Assembly (NCBI GenBank): GCA_903847975.1
Contig: CAINFC010000149.1
Location: 1 to 64,000, forward strand
Length of the DNA stretch: 64,000 nucleotides
Source: an uncultured Acidobacteriota bacterium
GTDB taxonomy: Bacteria; Acidobacteriota; UBA6911; CAINFC01
Direction of reading: 5' to 3'
Made by a program: the position numbers and the translations under genes
The notes under the pieces: model-generated
The model's database searches: none
Told to the model about the DNA's origin: nothing
The model's input: the letters and a program-made list of their open reading frames with translations, nothing else
Part shown: positions 1 to 8,324 of the stretch, piece after piece
Layout of the letters: each line of letters starts with the position of its first letter
How positions within the stretch are numbered: position 1 is the stretch's first letter

Positions 1-128
1 AACTGTCCCAAATCGTACCCAGGCGGCATGACCGAGTCCCGGTCATGCCGCCTGGGTGGATCGCAAATGGAACAAGGAAGCCAGGACAGGTGGTCCACTT
101 TTCCTTAGCACACCCGGTCTCTTTCTGA
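1..128. other. Possible terminal remnant of an insertion sequence next to a truncated resolvase gene
   Basis: This stretch holds no gene. It contains a perfect 18-bp inverted repeat (17-57) and, at about 83-106, a segment reading GACAGGTGGTCCACTTTTCC. That resembles, from memory, the repeated terminal sequences of IS21-family elements. It lies where the C-terminal half of the neighbouring RuvC-like gene should be, so an insertion is a plausible cause of that truncation. The family assignment is weak and no transposase is visible. Confidence 0.25.
17..57. repeat. Perfect 18-bp inverted repeat (stem-loop)
   Basis: ACCCAGGCGGCATGACCG at 17-34 is followed by a 5-nt loop and its exact reverse complement at 40-57. 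There is no T-run on either side, so it is not a classical intrinsic terminator. It may be a transposon-end terminator or a chromosomal palindromic repeat. Confidence 0.7.
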
Positions 129-428
129 TTAGCGCCGAAGGGTGCCCGGGGTAACGTCCACAAAAGGTATCTTGAAAGCCGTTAGCAGTCCCCTCAGGAA
201 GCCGTAGGACCGCCCGAATTTGAAGGTTGATGCAATGCCCTGCCCGGGGAAGGAATGGACCGATTCCAGGGCCGCCAGGCGAATGCAGCCGGAGTATTCC
301 TGCAGGATTGCAGCCGTGTCATGTTCGGTTTCTCCCATCGGGTATACAAGGCCGTCGCCATTATCGGCAATCAATCCGAAGCCCCCGGAGAAACCGGGAT
401 CAACCCCTAAAAAGTATGCGGTTTCCAT
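129..428 (-). CDS. RuvC-like Holliday junction resolvase, C-terminally truncated
   Basis: The 99-residue product starts with the RNase H-fold strand of RuvC-like resolvases: GVDPG with the first catalytic Asp at residue 10 and the second acidic residue in ALESVHSF (Glu55). Family members are usually about 150-180 residues and supply two further Asp residues from the C-terminal helix. Here the frame stops directly after VTPGTLRR, so that part is missing and the product is probably inactive. The start is supported by AAGGAGAAACCAGC before the ATG. It is the most downstream gene of the element's minus-strand series, 12 bp after the preceding gene. Its role would have been resolving branched replication intermediates of the element. 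Confidence 0.65.
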   Translation of the reverse strand: METAYFLGVDPGFSGGFGLIADNGDGLVYPMGETEHDTAAILQEYSGCIRLAALESVHSFPGQGIASTFKFGRSYGFLRGLLTAFKIPFVDVTPGTLRR

Positions 429-440
429 GCTGGTTTCTCC

Positions 441-1010
441 TTATGCCACTTCGAATAAATGGCCCTGGCTGCCTGCAGGTGCCGCCACTGGCAGGGAAAG
501 ATCCATGGGTGGAACCGCTCGAGGGCCCGCAGGTGCCGCCGATCGGCACAGGTGCTTATCCAGGAGGAAGCCGTTGCTGTCGAAGGTAAGCAGGAAATCC
601 CCCTGCTGTTCGGTCGTGAATTGGTCCTTTGTCGGTTCGCATACCTGGCGTGTCCGCCAGGCGTTGCCGTCGGCTCTTTCCTCAAAAAGCGTCAAGCCCC
701 CTGCCGTCGGAAGGTAGGATTGCTTCCATTCGGCAGGATCGTCCCCGGATCCGATGCGCCAGGCGCAGACGGCAACCGGTCCCTCCGTCCGGGTGATAAT
801 GATCCAATCCTCCCGCAGGGTATCCACCTGCCAGCCGCCCGATAATGCCCAGATCAATCCCTCACGGTTTGCCTGGATGACCTCCCGGTGGAAATCGGAT
901 AGTTTTCCGGCTGTTTTTTTGATGGTCCCGGTTTCCCGGTCATATTCCAGGAGAACACCTTCTTTTTGTATGGAAAGAAGGTGCTCGAAAAGTTGGTAGT
1001 TGATTGCCAT
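441..1010 (-). CDS. Hypothetical element protein with TubC-docking-like N-terminus
   Basis: A 189-residue protein I do not recognise as a whole. The first 55 residues (LLSIQKEGVLLEYDRETG, then a helix ending LIWAL) resemble the small N-terminal docking-like domain named after TubC that occurs on many plasmid and phage proteins. This is an impression from the pattern only. The middle is Trp-rich and the C-terminus Pro/Ala-rich. AGGAAAT precedes the ATG. The gene follows the DUF1737-like gene by 5 bp, so the two are co-translated or at least co-transcribed. Function unknown; the replication-gene context suggests an accessory role. Confidence 0.6.
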   Translation of the reverse strand: MAINYQLFEHLLSIQKEGVLLEYDRETGTIKKTAGKLSDFHREVIQANREGLIWALSGGWQVDTLREDWIIITRTEGPVAVCAWRIGSGDDPAEWKQSYLPTAGGLTLFEERADGNAWRTRQVCEPTKDQFTTEQQGDFLLTFDSNGFLLDKHLCRSAAPAGPRAVPPMDLSLPVAAPAGSQGHLFEVA

Positions 1011-1015
1011 ATTTC

Positions 1016-1267
1016 CTACTTTCTTCCCTGCCGATCATTCCTATCGTCAACCCCGGGCATATATGCCTGGTCGTGGGGGTGCGTCATTGCTTGGGCAAAA
1101 AGTAGGTAGGGATGATCCTCATCCCCAAGGAATGGATAAATCCCTCCTGCCGGCATGGGAGTTATACTGATACCTCCGCAAGGTACCCAGCCATGCTTCA
1201 TGTATTCCTGAACCTTGCTTGCCAGTTCACATTCATCTTCTTGATCGACTATGACAGTGTAATTCAT
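1016..1267 (-). CDS. Small DUF1737-like protein
   Basis: An 83-residue protein starting MNYTVIVDQEDECELASKVQ, continuing with a GWVPCGG turn and a YLLFAQAM strand. This matches the pattern of DUF1737 proteins (a beta-alpha-beta unit with a conserved GW motif), found in phages and bacteria with unknown function. The frame is open for another 20 codons upstream, but the internal ATG is preceded by AAAGAGAATTT, so I chose it. It lies between the primase gene and the 189-residue gene in the same transcription direction. Confidence 0.6.
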   Translation of the reverse strand: MNYTVIVDQEDECELASKVQEYMKHGWVPCGGISITPMPAGGIYPFLGDEDHPYLLFAQAMTHPHDQAYMPGVDDRNDRQGRK

Positions 1268-1371
1268 AAACAAATTCTCTTTTTTATCCAATTTACTATG
1301 TAGATAAATCAGGCAGTTTAAATACAATTCTCTATGGCATTTTTATGCCTGTTATAAACCAATTCGGTAAG

Positions 1372-4095
1372 CTAAAGGTACTCAATTTGGTCCTCTTTCG
1401 AACCTGTAGTTTTTGCCTGTTTTTGGTCTTGCGAAAAAATTTCGGTCATTTTTCGGGGTTCTATCGGTGACATCGGTGACAATGGCGTCTTTATTGGGTT
1501 TGAGGCCGATTTTGCATCGGTGACAGACTCCCCCTTGTCACCGATAGAAAATGCCGTAAGTCCGCATGAATACTCACTTGTCACCGATGTCACCGATAGA
1601 AAGTCATTTTTCAGGCAATTTTTTTCTTTTTCCTGTTTTTGGTCGGTGACCGGGGGTAGATACCGGCAGAAGGCATCCTCAAAGCTATCCCGAGAATAGC
1701 CCCAATTTGTCTTACCGTTTTGTCTTAAAGATTTCCTTTTTATGCCGAATTTTTGAAACACTTTTGGGAGGAAATATCCGCTGATCGGCTTCCCGTTTTT
1801 ATAATCAGCCCAAGGCCGATCTTCCAAAGCAATTAGCCTCTTGCAGATTGTGGCCGTGTGCAAACAGTCGGTCCCCTCCGCATCGAAAATGGACCGGATA
1901 TCTCCCAAAAGGAGGATGTCCCGGTTATCCTCCGATTCCTCTTCCTGGTTCCCGGACAGAACCAGGGAAGCAGAAATGGTCCGATCAAGCCATTCCTGCC
2001 CGAGCTCTTTTGCAATGGAAAGAAGCGGGGACCAATTGTCCGCCTGGCGGTCGTTCAATTTGGCCGGAGGATCGACAAAGGCCCAGGCGCAGCCGTCAAG
2101 GTGGTCGTCAACCCATCTTTTGATCTTCCGGTTCAAAACCTGGAGCTCCGGCGCCACTTTGGCGTAAATCAGGCGGTCCACCTTTTCGGCTGCCGTCTTC
2201 CGCTTCATCTGAACAATGATGGACCGGTCTTCCACTGTCCCCGGAAGGCTGCCGATTCCGGCAATCACCTTTGGACCGAAACACCTAAAAGCCCTTGGTT
2301 CGTGATCGTCCCCTACGGTTCGAACCACGATGGCGGTCTTCTTCCGCCAGCCGGAATTGATAATGCAGCGTAAATCCTCATTCCCTGCCGCCCCGGCATC
2401 GAATTCATCAATTAAAATGGTCGGGGAATACTTATCGATGGTCCGGAAAAGGCTGGCTGCGGAAATGCTCGAAGAAAGGCATGCCTTGTTTACCAGACCG
2501 GAAAGAATCTCCTCTGTCCGGGTTTTTCCGCATCGTTTCGTGGCGGAAAGTATCGCCAGGATAGGGGCGGTTTCCTGCTTTTCAACCGTAAAGGTGAAAA
2601 GGATCCATAGGGCAATGGTCAAATCGGCATGCGGAGGAAGAACCAGGAAGCGCTTCAGGAGGGAAAGCATGTCATTCATCAGCAGGTGGCCGTCAACCTC
2701 CTCCTCCCATGGTTCGGTTTCAGGAAATACCAGGCGGTCCCCTTCCTCCTCCTCGCTGGCCTTCTCCGCCAGGCCCAGGGCGCAATCAATCAATCGGGCA
2801 ATTCCGGGGATTTTTTTATCTTTCAGGGCCTGAACGGCAGCCATGCGAATCGCTGCCTTCCGCACTCCATCACTTTTTCCCGCTGCCTTCGCAAACTGCC
2901 GCAGGATCCCATCGGCCTGCTCCCCGGTGCTGTCGGCTGTAAGCTGTTCCAGGGCTCGAACCACTTCTGAAATGGAGGGCAAAACCTCTGCAGGGCCGGC
3001 CTGCTGCCCGGTGGCCGGGGTCCCCGGCTGTTCTGCCGCCGGTGCCGGTACGGGCCCGGAGGTCTGCCATTCGGCAACCTGGCCGGTCTGCGCCTGGCGC
3101 TCTTTCAGCGCTTCGGCCGCCTGCGCCAGGCTCGAAAAGTCCTCCTCCTGCTTCTTGCCAAATCCCCGGGCGCCGAGCTCCCGGGCAGCCGCGTCATAGT
3201 CCCCATTGTGCACAAGAATGGCGTAAGCCGTAAATTTCGTGTACCCGGTCCCAGGCTCAAATGCCGTCGAAGAGGTGAATACATATAAAATGTCGTGGCC
3301 GCCGTGGCCGGTCGTGGCGGAAATGCCCTGATCCTTCCCCGGTCGGCGCCAGTAGGTCACCTCCCCACGGGAAAACACCTGCTTCCAGCCGTGGGGCTCC
3401 AGCAGCTGTGCCCATGACGTGGCCCTCGAATAGTGATCCCCGGGCCGGTCCCCGGTTCCGCCGGTGCTCTCGTAATGCGCCGGACCGGCCTTGATGGCCT
3501 TGATCGGCATCATGTCGAATGACCGGGCTGCGGAAAGCAGAACCTCCCGCTCCTCCGGGGTGATCGTTGGGATGTTCATCAGGTCCCCGGCCGCCAGGCG
3601 GTATTCATTCCCCGTTGCGTGGCACTCCGGAGGGCAGCCCGGGGCAAGAACATATCCGCCTTCCGACCGGGTTTCGAAAATTACCTTCGGCCTGCCGCTG
3701 GACCCATCAGGTCGCATGGCAAGCTTCTGGTTCTTTCCGATGGAAGAACACCGGTAATACAGGTGTACCCCGTTTGAGGGTGTCACCACAACCGCCAGAT
3801 GGTTCAATAAGTCACCATGGCCCATCCGCTGGACGGTTTCTTTCCATTCGCCGATCGGGCTGCCGCCTTCGCAGTCGATGATTTCCAGATTGCCCGACAC
3901 TGCCCCGGCAATGATGGCAATTCCTCTTTTGTGCCCGTTCCCGTACCACTGCAGGAGCTCTTCGGCGGTAGGGATCCGGTTCTGCAGGTCGGTCCATGCG
4001 TGAATATCCGGGGCCTTGCTGCCGTCCGTTTTTACGGGCAGAACGGATAATCCTGCTTCGGTGTACCGCCTGGCGATATCGTATTGTTCACTCAT
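1372..4095 (-). CDS. Bifunctional primase-polymerase with C-terminal DUF3631 ATPase domain
   Basis: A 907-residue replication protein. Residues 5-190 form a Prim-Pol (archaeo-eukaryotic primase) domain with the acidic pair in NLEIIDCEG (Asp74, Glu76) and the conserved TPSNGVHLYY segment around His110. Residues 330-450 are a low-complexity Ala/Gln/Pro linker with helical parts. Residues 455-700 match DUF3631 with a Walker A-like ATKRCGKT (517-524) and Walker B ILIDEFD (559-565). The last 130 residues are hydrophilic. Such proteins initiate replication of phages, plasmids and integrative elements. AGGAGAAACATA precedes the ATG, and the gene begins 10 bp after the helicase gene. Its role in element replication is inferred from domains and context. 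Confidence 0.85.
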   Translation of the reverse strand: MSEQYDIARRYTEAGLSVLPVKTDGSKAPDIHAWTDLQNRIPTAEELLQWYGNGHKRGIAIIAGAVSGNLEIIDCEGGSPIGEWKETVQRMGHGDLLNHLAVVVTPSNGVHLYYRCSSIGKNQKLAMRPDGSSGRPKVIFETRSEGGYVLAPGCPPECHATGNEYRLAAGDLMNIPTITPEEREVLLSAARSFDMMPIKAIKAGPAHYESTGGTGDRPGDHYSRATSWAQLLEPHGWKQVFSRGEVTYWRRPGKDQGISATTGHGGHDILYVFTSSTAFEPGTGYTKFTAYAILVHNGDYDAAARELGARGFGKKQEEDFSSLAQAAEALKERQAQTGQVAEWQTSGPVPAPAAEQPGTPATGQQAGPAEVLPSISEVVRALEQLTADSTGEQADGILRQFAKAAGKSDGVRKAAIRMAAVQALKDKKIPGIARLIDCALGLAEKASEEEEGDRLVFPETEPWEEEVDGHLLMNDMLSLLKRFLVLPPHADLTIALWILFTFTVEKQETAPILAILSATKRCGKTRTEEILSGLVNKACLSSSISAASLFRTIDKYSPTILIDEFDAGAAGNEDLRCIINSGWRKKTAIVVRTVGDDHEPRAFRCFGPKVIAGIGSLPGTVEDRSIIVQMKRKTAAEKVDRLIYAKVAPELQVLNRKIKRWVDDHLDGCAWAFVDPPAKLNDRQADNWSPLLSIAKELGQEWLDRTISASLVLSGNQEEESEDNRDILLLGDIRSIFDAEGTDCLHTATICKRLIALEDRPWADYKNGKPISGYFLPKVFQKFGIKRKSLRQNGKTNWGYSRDSFEDAFCRYLPPVTDQKQEKEKNCLKNDFLSVTSVTSEYSCGLTAFSIGDKGESVTDAKSASNPIKTPLSPMSPIEPRKMTEIFSQDQKQAKTTGSKEDQIEYL

Positions 4096-4105
4096 TATGT
4101 TTCTC

Positions 4106-5434
4106 CTACTTTATTTCGTATCCGGCTTCCCGATAGGCTGCCCGGCGGCTGGCCGCCTGGCTGTAAAGCAGTCCATGGGCATCGATGAAATCAAAAACAA
4201 CGGGTGACCGCTTCCCCGGTACCTGCCGGCAGGCCCGTCCCACGATTTGCAGGGCTTTTGCTTTGCTCCGGAAAGGTGAACCGAGAATAAGGGCCTCAAT
4301 ACAGGGGATATTGCTGCCTTCTCCCATTAGGGAAACGGTGCTTATCAGCTTCCGGATTTTTCCGGAGGTGAATTCCTCCAGGGTGGCATCCCGGGTATCC
4401 TGCCGTGTTTCCCCGGTCAAAACCTCTGCCCCGGTCATGTTGCCAAGGGTTTTTGCATGCAAAATTCGCTCGCAAAGCAAGAGCGTCGGCCGTCCTTGCT
4501 CTGCAGAATTGGTTAAAAGATCGCCAAGAAGGCGGTTCCGGTCGGGATCATTGGAAAGATGCTCGATAATGGATCCGAAGTCGGTTTCCTCCGGAGGTGC
4601 GGATCCGGTTTTTACAAAGTGAACGATCGGTCGCGCCAGCTGGCCCGCCTGGAAAAGGTCGGTGCTTTCCACCTTATGCCAGATCGGACCGCAGCCGGCC
4701 TCAATAAGGAAGTCGAGCCCATCGATTCTGTATGGCGTGGCGGAAAGTCCGAAGCGGTATCTTGCCGGGCATCGGTTCACGGCCGATAGGAATTGATTTG
4801 CCGGGGTGTGATGCGTTTCATCAATTATCAGGAGTCCGAACTGCTGCAGATATTCATCCGGCATTCGCTGAATGGTCTGAACCATTCCGATATGCAGAGG
4901 AGCTCCGCTGTCCTGCTTCAGTCCTCCGCAGATTATGCAGGGATCAAACCCGAGAAAGTGCCGGCACTCGTTCCGCCACTGGGAAAGCAGGTTCTGCCGA
5001 TGACATAGTATGAGAGATTTTTGCTGCAGCTGGCTGGCGATATAAAGCGCCATTGTCGTTTTCCCGGCCCCGGTGGCCGCCTGCAGGATGCCCTGTAGGT
5101 GCCCCAGCATGGCTGCCGTTGCTTCCTCCTGGTAATCGCGCAGGACGCCAGTAAACGTAGGGAAAGGGCAGGGGGCGAGAACGGTGTGATCCTGGATTGT
5201 CGCCGCCGGATACTTTGCTAAAACATCGCAGATCAAGCCCCGGCTCCCGGTAAGCCGGCCGGACCGGTCGTAATCGATCGGGTAAATACTTTGAGGGGTT
5301 TTGCGGATGTAAAGGCCCAGCCGAAGGCGCCGGTCATAGTCCGGGTTTCGCCTGGCGAATTGGAAAATGAGGGCTGCTTCCTCTTGCCTGGTAAGCCCTC
5401 CGAAGGTTAGAATTGAGTCGATTGTGATTTTCAT
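4106..5434 (-). CDS. Superfamily 2 DNA/RNA helicase (DEAD/DEAH, phage type)
   Basis: A 442-residue helicase. Motif I is ATGAGKT (residues 120-126), motif II is IIDETHH (203-209), motif III is GLSATPYR (229-236), and motif VI is the QIVGRACRQ segment near residue 400. The order Q-motif-like RDYQEEA, then motif I, is typical of the UvsW/XPB-like group that phages use to remodel forks and branched DNA. About 95 N-terminal residues form a separate small domain. It lies directly upstream of the primase gene and is probably part of the same replication operon. The ribosome binding site is weak, so the start could differ by a few codons. Confidence 0.85.
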   Translation of the reverse strand: MKITIDSILTFGGLTRQEEAALIFQFARRNPDYDRRLRLGLYIRKTPQSIYPIDYDRSGRLTGSRGLICDVLAKYPAATIQDHTVLAPCPFPTFTGVLRDYQEEATAAMLGHLQGILQAATGAGKTTMALYIASQLQQKSLILCHRQNLLSQWRNECRHFLGFDPCIICGGLKQDSGAPLHIGMVQTIQRMPDEYLQQFGLLIIDETHHTPANQFLSAVNRCPARYRFGLSATPYRIDGLDFLIEAGCGPIWHKVESTDLFQAGQLARPIVHFVKTGSAPPEETDFGSIIEHLSNDPDRNRLLGDLLTNSAEQGRPTLLLCERILHAKTLGNMTGAEVLTGETRQDTRDATLEEFTSGKIRKLISTVSLMGEGSNIPCIEALILGSPFRSKAKALQIVGRACRQVPGKRSPVVFDFIDAHGLLYSQAASRRAAYREAGYEIK

Positions 5435-5478
5435 GGGTTTATCTCATGGATCCGTCACCTTGGCATAAAGAATTTGAT

Positions 5479-5514
5479 ACCCCGCCGATGTTAGCAGCAC
5501 CGGCGGGGTTTTTT
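5479..5514 (+). terminator. Intrinsic terminator-like hairpin, plus-strand orientation
   Basis: ACCCCGCCG (5479-5487) pairs with CGGCGGGGT (5501-5509) around a 13-nt loop and is followed by a T-run (5509-5514). It is oriented against the surrounding minus-strand genes. It may block antisense transcription or act weakly in both directions between the 171-residue gene and the helicase gene. Confidence 0.5.
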
Positions 5515-5540
5515 GTCTAACGGAAAACGACGGCTTATTC

Positions 5541-6056
5541 CTATGCCCAAGGATTCGCAGAAGCAACCGGTGCAGGTGCTGGAACCACTTGTACCGGTTT
5601 TTCTGCCGCAGGCGCCAGGCCTGCCGGCTCCATTAGAATCACCTGGAACACTCCCAGCTTCCCCTTGATTTCCTTCGTTGAAAATCTGGTTAAAACCTGG
5701 CCGAGCTCATACCCTCTAGAGGAAACGCTTTGCTCGAAGGCCTGCAGGTTGCGAACGCTTGAAGAGGGTATCGGAAGAATTGCCTCCTTCCCGTCCCCCA
5801 GATCCAAAGCGAGATCGGCCCTAGGTTTGTAACCTTCCGGGTGTTCGTTGGCCCAGGGGATTGAAATCATTTTAGAGTTTTCCCATTTCGCGAGATAAAG
5901 ATTCAAACTACTAATCTGCGCTGAAAAGGTGGAGGTGTGCTTGCCGGCAAAATCAAAACCGCCGCTGCGGTTCACCCTGATGTATTTATCGGAATCCCCG
6001 CCGAGATTAGCAGTCCGCAGGGCATCAATTGCAGGTTTCATTAGGCTATTTGACAT
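5541..6056 (-). CDS. Hypothetical element protein (171 aa)
   Basis: I do not recognise this protein. It has a mixed alpha/beta pattern up to about residue 140, then an Ala/Pro/Val-rich flexible tail ending in NPWA. A compact domain plus a flexible tail with a short hydrophobic tip is the layout of many phage single-strand binding or recombination accessory proteins. The acidic tip of true SSB is absent, so this is only a suggestion. GAGGAAAT precedes the ATG. It is located between the excisionase-like gene and the helicase, with a hairpin downstream. Confidence 0.5.
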   Translation of the reverse strand: MSNSLMKPAIDALRTANLGGDSDKYIRVNRSGGFDFAGKHTSTFSAQISSLNLYLAKWENSKMISIPWANEHPEGYKPRADLALDLGDGKEAILPIPSSSVRNLQAFEQSVSSRGYELGQVLTRFSTKEIKGKLGVFQVILMEPAGLAPAAEKPVQVVPAPAPVASANPWA

Positions 6057-6144
6057 TGTGTAAATTTCCTCATTTTTGAATTTTCAAAATTAGACTTTTG
6101 TTTGGTTGTCATCTTTCACCGGGAAAGGCCCGGTGCCTTGCTGC

Positions 6145-6351
6145 TTATGCCGGCTGCCGAATCTCACGATTCTTCATCCACCTTTCCAGATCCGTCGGTC
6201 TTACACGAATGGACCGGCGCCGTCTTCCCGTGCTGATGAGAACCCCGGGAATGAAACCGGATGCGATTGCACCGTAGGTCCAGGCCAGCTTCATGCCGAG
6301 CGTTTCTGCCACTTGCTTCGGTGTCATCAGGGGTTCCAATTTTCTGTCCAT
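6145..6351 (-). CDS. Excisionase-like HTH (MerR/HTH_17 type) DNA-binding protein
   Basis: A 68-residue protein with the signature of small winged-helix excisionase/HTH_17 proteins: LMTPKQVAETLGMKLAWTY as helix-turn-helix, a basic wing with RRRRSIRV, and a final helix LERWMKNREI. Such proteins bend attachment-site DNA during excision or repress element genes. A near-perfect Shine-Dalgarno sequence (AAAGGAGGTGG) precedes the ATG. Its presence next to a tRNA-integrated element supports a role in excision control, although the integrase is not in this window. Confidence 0.7.
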   Translation of the reverse strand: MDRKLEPLMTPKQVAETLGMKLAWTYGAIASGFIPGVLISTGRRRRSIRVRPTDLERWMKNREIRQPA

Positions 6352-6448
6352 TTAACCACCTCCTTTTCTGTAAATTTCATCGTTCACATAAATTATCGGT
6401 CGGCAGGGGTGGCGAAAACAGGCATTATTCCTGCCTGATAAGGAAAAT

Positions 6449-7417
6449 TTACTTTTTCTTGAAACCCTTTGTAGGTGCCGGTTTTGTTGCTTTCTGTTTT
6501 TTTCCGGCGGTTTTCTGCTGGTTATCTGCTGGTTTGAATACCTTCCCTCTAAACCACCTAACAAATTCCTCGTCAATACCACCCCTTTTTTTATCCCCAT
6601 ACGGCCGATAGTTTTTAAGAAACGTCGGTTTTCCGCTGGTAAAAAAACCCAATCGCCGGCCGTCGGCTTTCAGGGCCTCAATTTCAGACGGGTACAATCC
6701 TTTTTCATCCACCTCATGATCTAGCCATGAGAAAAAATTCGATAGAATTCGTTTTCCTTTAGCGCTCCTTAACCTTTCCTGTTTCTCTGCACAGAATTCC
6801 TCGAAAGAAATGGAAGTCTTTCCAGTTTGCTTGTCCGCCAGGCTATCAATACTCCCAAAATACAAAATGGAGGAAACGACACTGGCTAAGTCATCCAATT
6901 GAGACTCAAACTCTTTTGGTTGAATCTCAATCACGTCTTTCATCTGGCTTACCACGTCAACTAATGCTGAAATGGAATAGCGTTGCAGCATTCCCCCGTG
7001 ATTGGATTCGAAAAGTAAATAAGCCAATAGATAACCCTTTACCTCATTAAGGACCGGGATACTTAGCGCCATAAACATCATACTGATTGCAGGATGGGAC
7101 CGATATTTGAATGTAAGCCCTTGGTTGGATCCATTCTCTTTGCCCCGAATGGTCCGAATGTGCCAAATGGGGAGGAAGCTTTCGGGCTTCGATTTAGTAT
7201 CAACCTGTATTTCCTGGTTCAATAAGCCATGCAATCTGGTTCCAGGAAGAAGTGAATCATCCTCAATCCTATTGATTGCCAATTCAAGGAGTTTGATTTC
7301 TTTCAGAAAGTAAATGGAGCCGATCTTAGGTTCTTTTGCTTTTTCCGCAATCGCAGAAAACACTCTTTCAAATAGTGTCCGTTTGATTTCGCTTTGGGAT
7401 TTAGCTGCTGGTCCCAT
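6449..7417 (-). CDS. Hypothetical A+T-rich element protein (322 aa)
   Basis: Unrecognised protein. It is mostly helical, contains hydrophobic stretches around residues 120-140 that look like buried core rather than membrane segments, and ends in a Lys/Gln/Pro-rich basic tail (last 30 residues). The open frame extends 10 codons further upstream, but the internal ATG at 7417 is preceded by GAGAGGTGAACACT, an excellent ribosome binding site, so I start there. Base composition is clearly more A+T-rich than the chromosomal genes to the right, a sign of foreign origin. The basic tail could contact nucleic acid. No function can be assigned. Confidence 0.6.
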   Translation of the reverse strand: MGPAAKSQSEIKRTLFERVFSAIAEKAKEPKIGSIYFLKEIKLLELAINRIEDDSLLPGTRLHGLLNQEIQVDTKSKPESFLPIWHIRTIRGKENGSNQGLTFKYRSHPAISMMFMALSIPVLNEVKGYLLAYLLFESNHGGMLQRYSISALVDVVSQMKDVIEIQPKEFESQLDDLASVVSSILYFGSIDSLADKQTGKTSISFEEFCAEKQERLRSAKGKRILSNFFSWLDHEVDEKGLYPSEIEALKADGRRLGFFTSGKPTFLKNYRPYGDKKRGGIDEEFVRWFRGKVFKPADNQQKTAGKKQKATKPAPTKGFKKK

Positions 7418-7566
7418 AGTGTTCACCTCTCTTTTATTGGTTGTCACCTCTTTTAAATCAGGACGCGGGGAAGATCCCGGGAGGTGATACCGGGATCTTA
7501 TCGGGTGGCCGCCCTATCCCCGCGCTGCCTAGTTGGCAGATCGTCTAAACTCGGTTTATGGTTTCA

Positions 7567-7881
7567 TTAATTCGCTTCCGGCGTCAATTGCCGGACCGGA
7601 TGATTCTGGCAGTCCCGTCCGTAGGAAACAAGGCTGCAGGAATCGCAATCCCCGCTGTTCTGAGTGCAATAGTCCTCTTTTGCCTGCGGAACAATTTCCT
7701 CCTCCACGATTTGTTCATCGTTATAAACCATTGCCCCGGGAAGAAGTTTCGCGAAGGCCCTTACCATTCCGTTAACCAACCGGCCTGCAAAGCCGTCTAA
7801 CTCAAAAAGCGGCTGGCCTGGTTTAAGTGGGTTGGTTTCCGATTCAATAAAAATGCTGTAGCGGAGTTCGTACCGTTTCAT
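7567..7881 (-). CDS. Hypothetical small protein (104 aa), first gene of the element series
   Basis: Unrecognised. It starts MKRYELRYSIFIESET after AAAGAGGTGAATT, an excellent ribosome binding site. The C-terminal third has four Cys residues (YCTQNSGDCDSCSL and RDC), which could bind a metal, but the spacing fits no family I know. It is the first minus-strand gene after the tRNA-Arg boundary, about 240 bp from it, and the region upstream carries repeat motifs suggesting regulated transcription of the element operon from here. Confidence 0.55.
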   Translation of the reverse strand: MKRYELRYSIFIESETNPLKPGQPLFELDGFAGRLVNGMVRAFAKLLPGAMVYNDEQIVEEEIVPQAKEDYCTQNSGDCDSCSLVSYGRDCQNHPVRQLTPEAN

Positions 7882-7895
7882 AATTCACCTCTTTG

Positions 7896-8039
7896 TTGGG
7901 CTTTGCTTTAATTATTTGTTCCGGCATGGCCCGGGATTGGGCATGAATATTGATGCAGGCTGTTTTTACTCTTTGGGCTCCCTTTGGGCTAACGGATGGA
8001 AAAACCCCCTCAAAATGGAAATAATGGAGAACATTTCCA
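7896..8039. promoter_or_regulatory. Repeat-rich control region at the element boundary
   Basis: The stretch 7882-8118 has no gene. TTGGGC occurs four times (7896, 7937, 7973, 7984), the last two inside a 9-bp direct repeat CTTTGGGCT spaced 11 bp, one helical turn. A perfect inverted repeat TGGAAAT-N10-ATTTCCA lies at 8016-8039. These could be operators for an element repressor or arm-type recombinase sites. There is no experimental support. Confidence 0.35.
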
Positions 8040-8118
8040 AAGGGAAACGGAATAGGGGCATATGGACCGGAATGGCTGTATTTATGCGGGTTCCGCGCCT
8101 GGATTGGGGTAGAAAGGG

Positions 8119-8195
8119 TGGCGCGCCCGGCCCGACTCGAACGGGCGACCTGCAGATTCGAAGTCTGACGCTCTATCCAACTGAGCTACGGGCGC
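8119..8195 (-). tRNA. tRNA-Arg (anticodon TCG), CCA encoded
   Basis: The minus strand reads a full cloverleaf. The acceptor GCGCCCG (5' end at 8195) pairs with CGGGCGC, and the discriminator G is followed by an encoded CCA ending at 8119. The D-arm contains AGCTCAGTTGGATAGAGC, the anticodon loop is CTTCGAA with anticodon TCG, and the T-loop is TTCGAGT. The element lies directly at its 3' end, so the tRNA gene is the likely integration site. Confidence 0.93.
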
Positions 8196-8324
8196 ATTCG
8201 CGGCTTTCACGGGAAGTTTAAATACTTTTGAGCGGGCCGTCAACTGAAAAATTGAGAGGAGCCGGAACCCGGCGGCGCCGCCAACGTGGTATGATAGGAA
8301 AAAGGAAAGTACAGGGAGAAGGCA

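Larger units (their letters stand above)
1..8118. mobile_element. Right part of a tRNA-Arg-integrated element (prophage or integrative plasmid)
   Basis: Nine minus-strand genes, mostly tightly packed, end next to the 3' end of a tRNA-Arg gene. The 3' end of a tRNA gene is the usual target of tyrosine recombinases. Content is a replication module (primase-polymerase/DUF3631, SF2 helicase, RuvC-like resolvase) plus an excisionase-like HTH protein and unknown small proteins. The 5.5-7.5 kb part is visibly more A+T-rich than the chromosome to the right. No integrase, capsid, terminase or conjugation gene is present, so prophage and integrative plasmid cannot be told apart. The left boundary lies outside the window. 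The exact attachment core is not known because its second copy is not seen. Confidence 0.6.
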
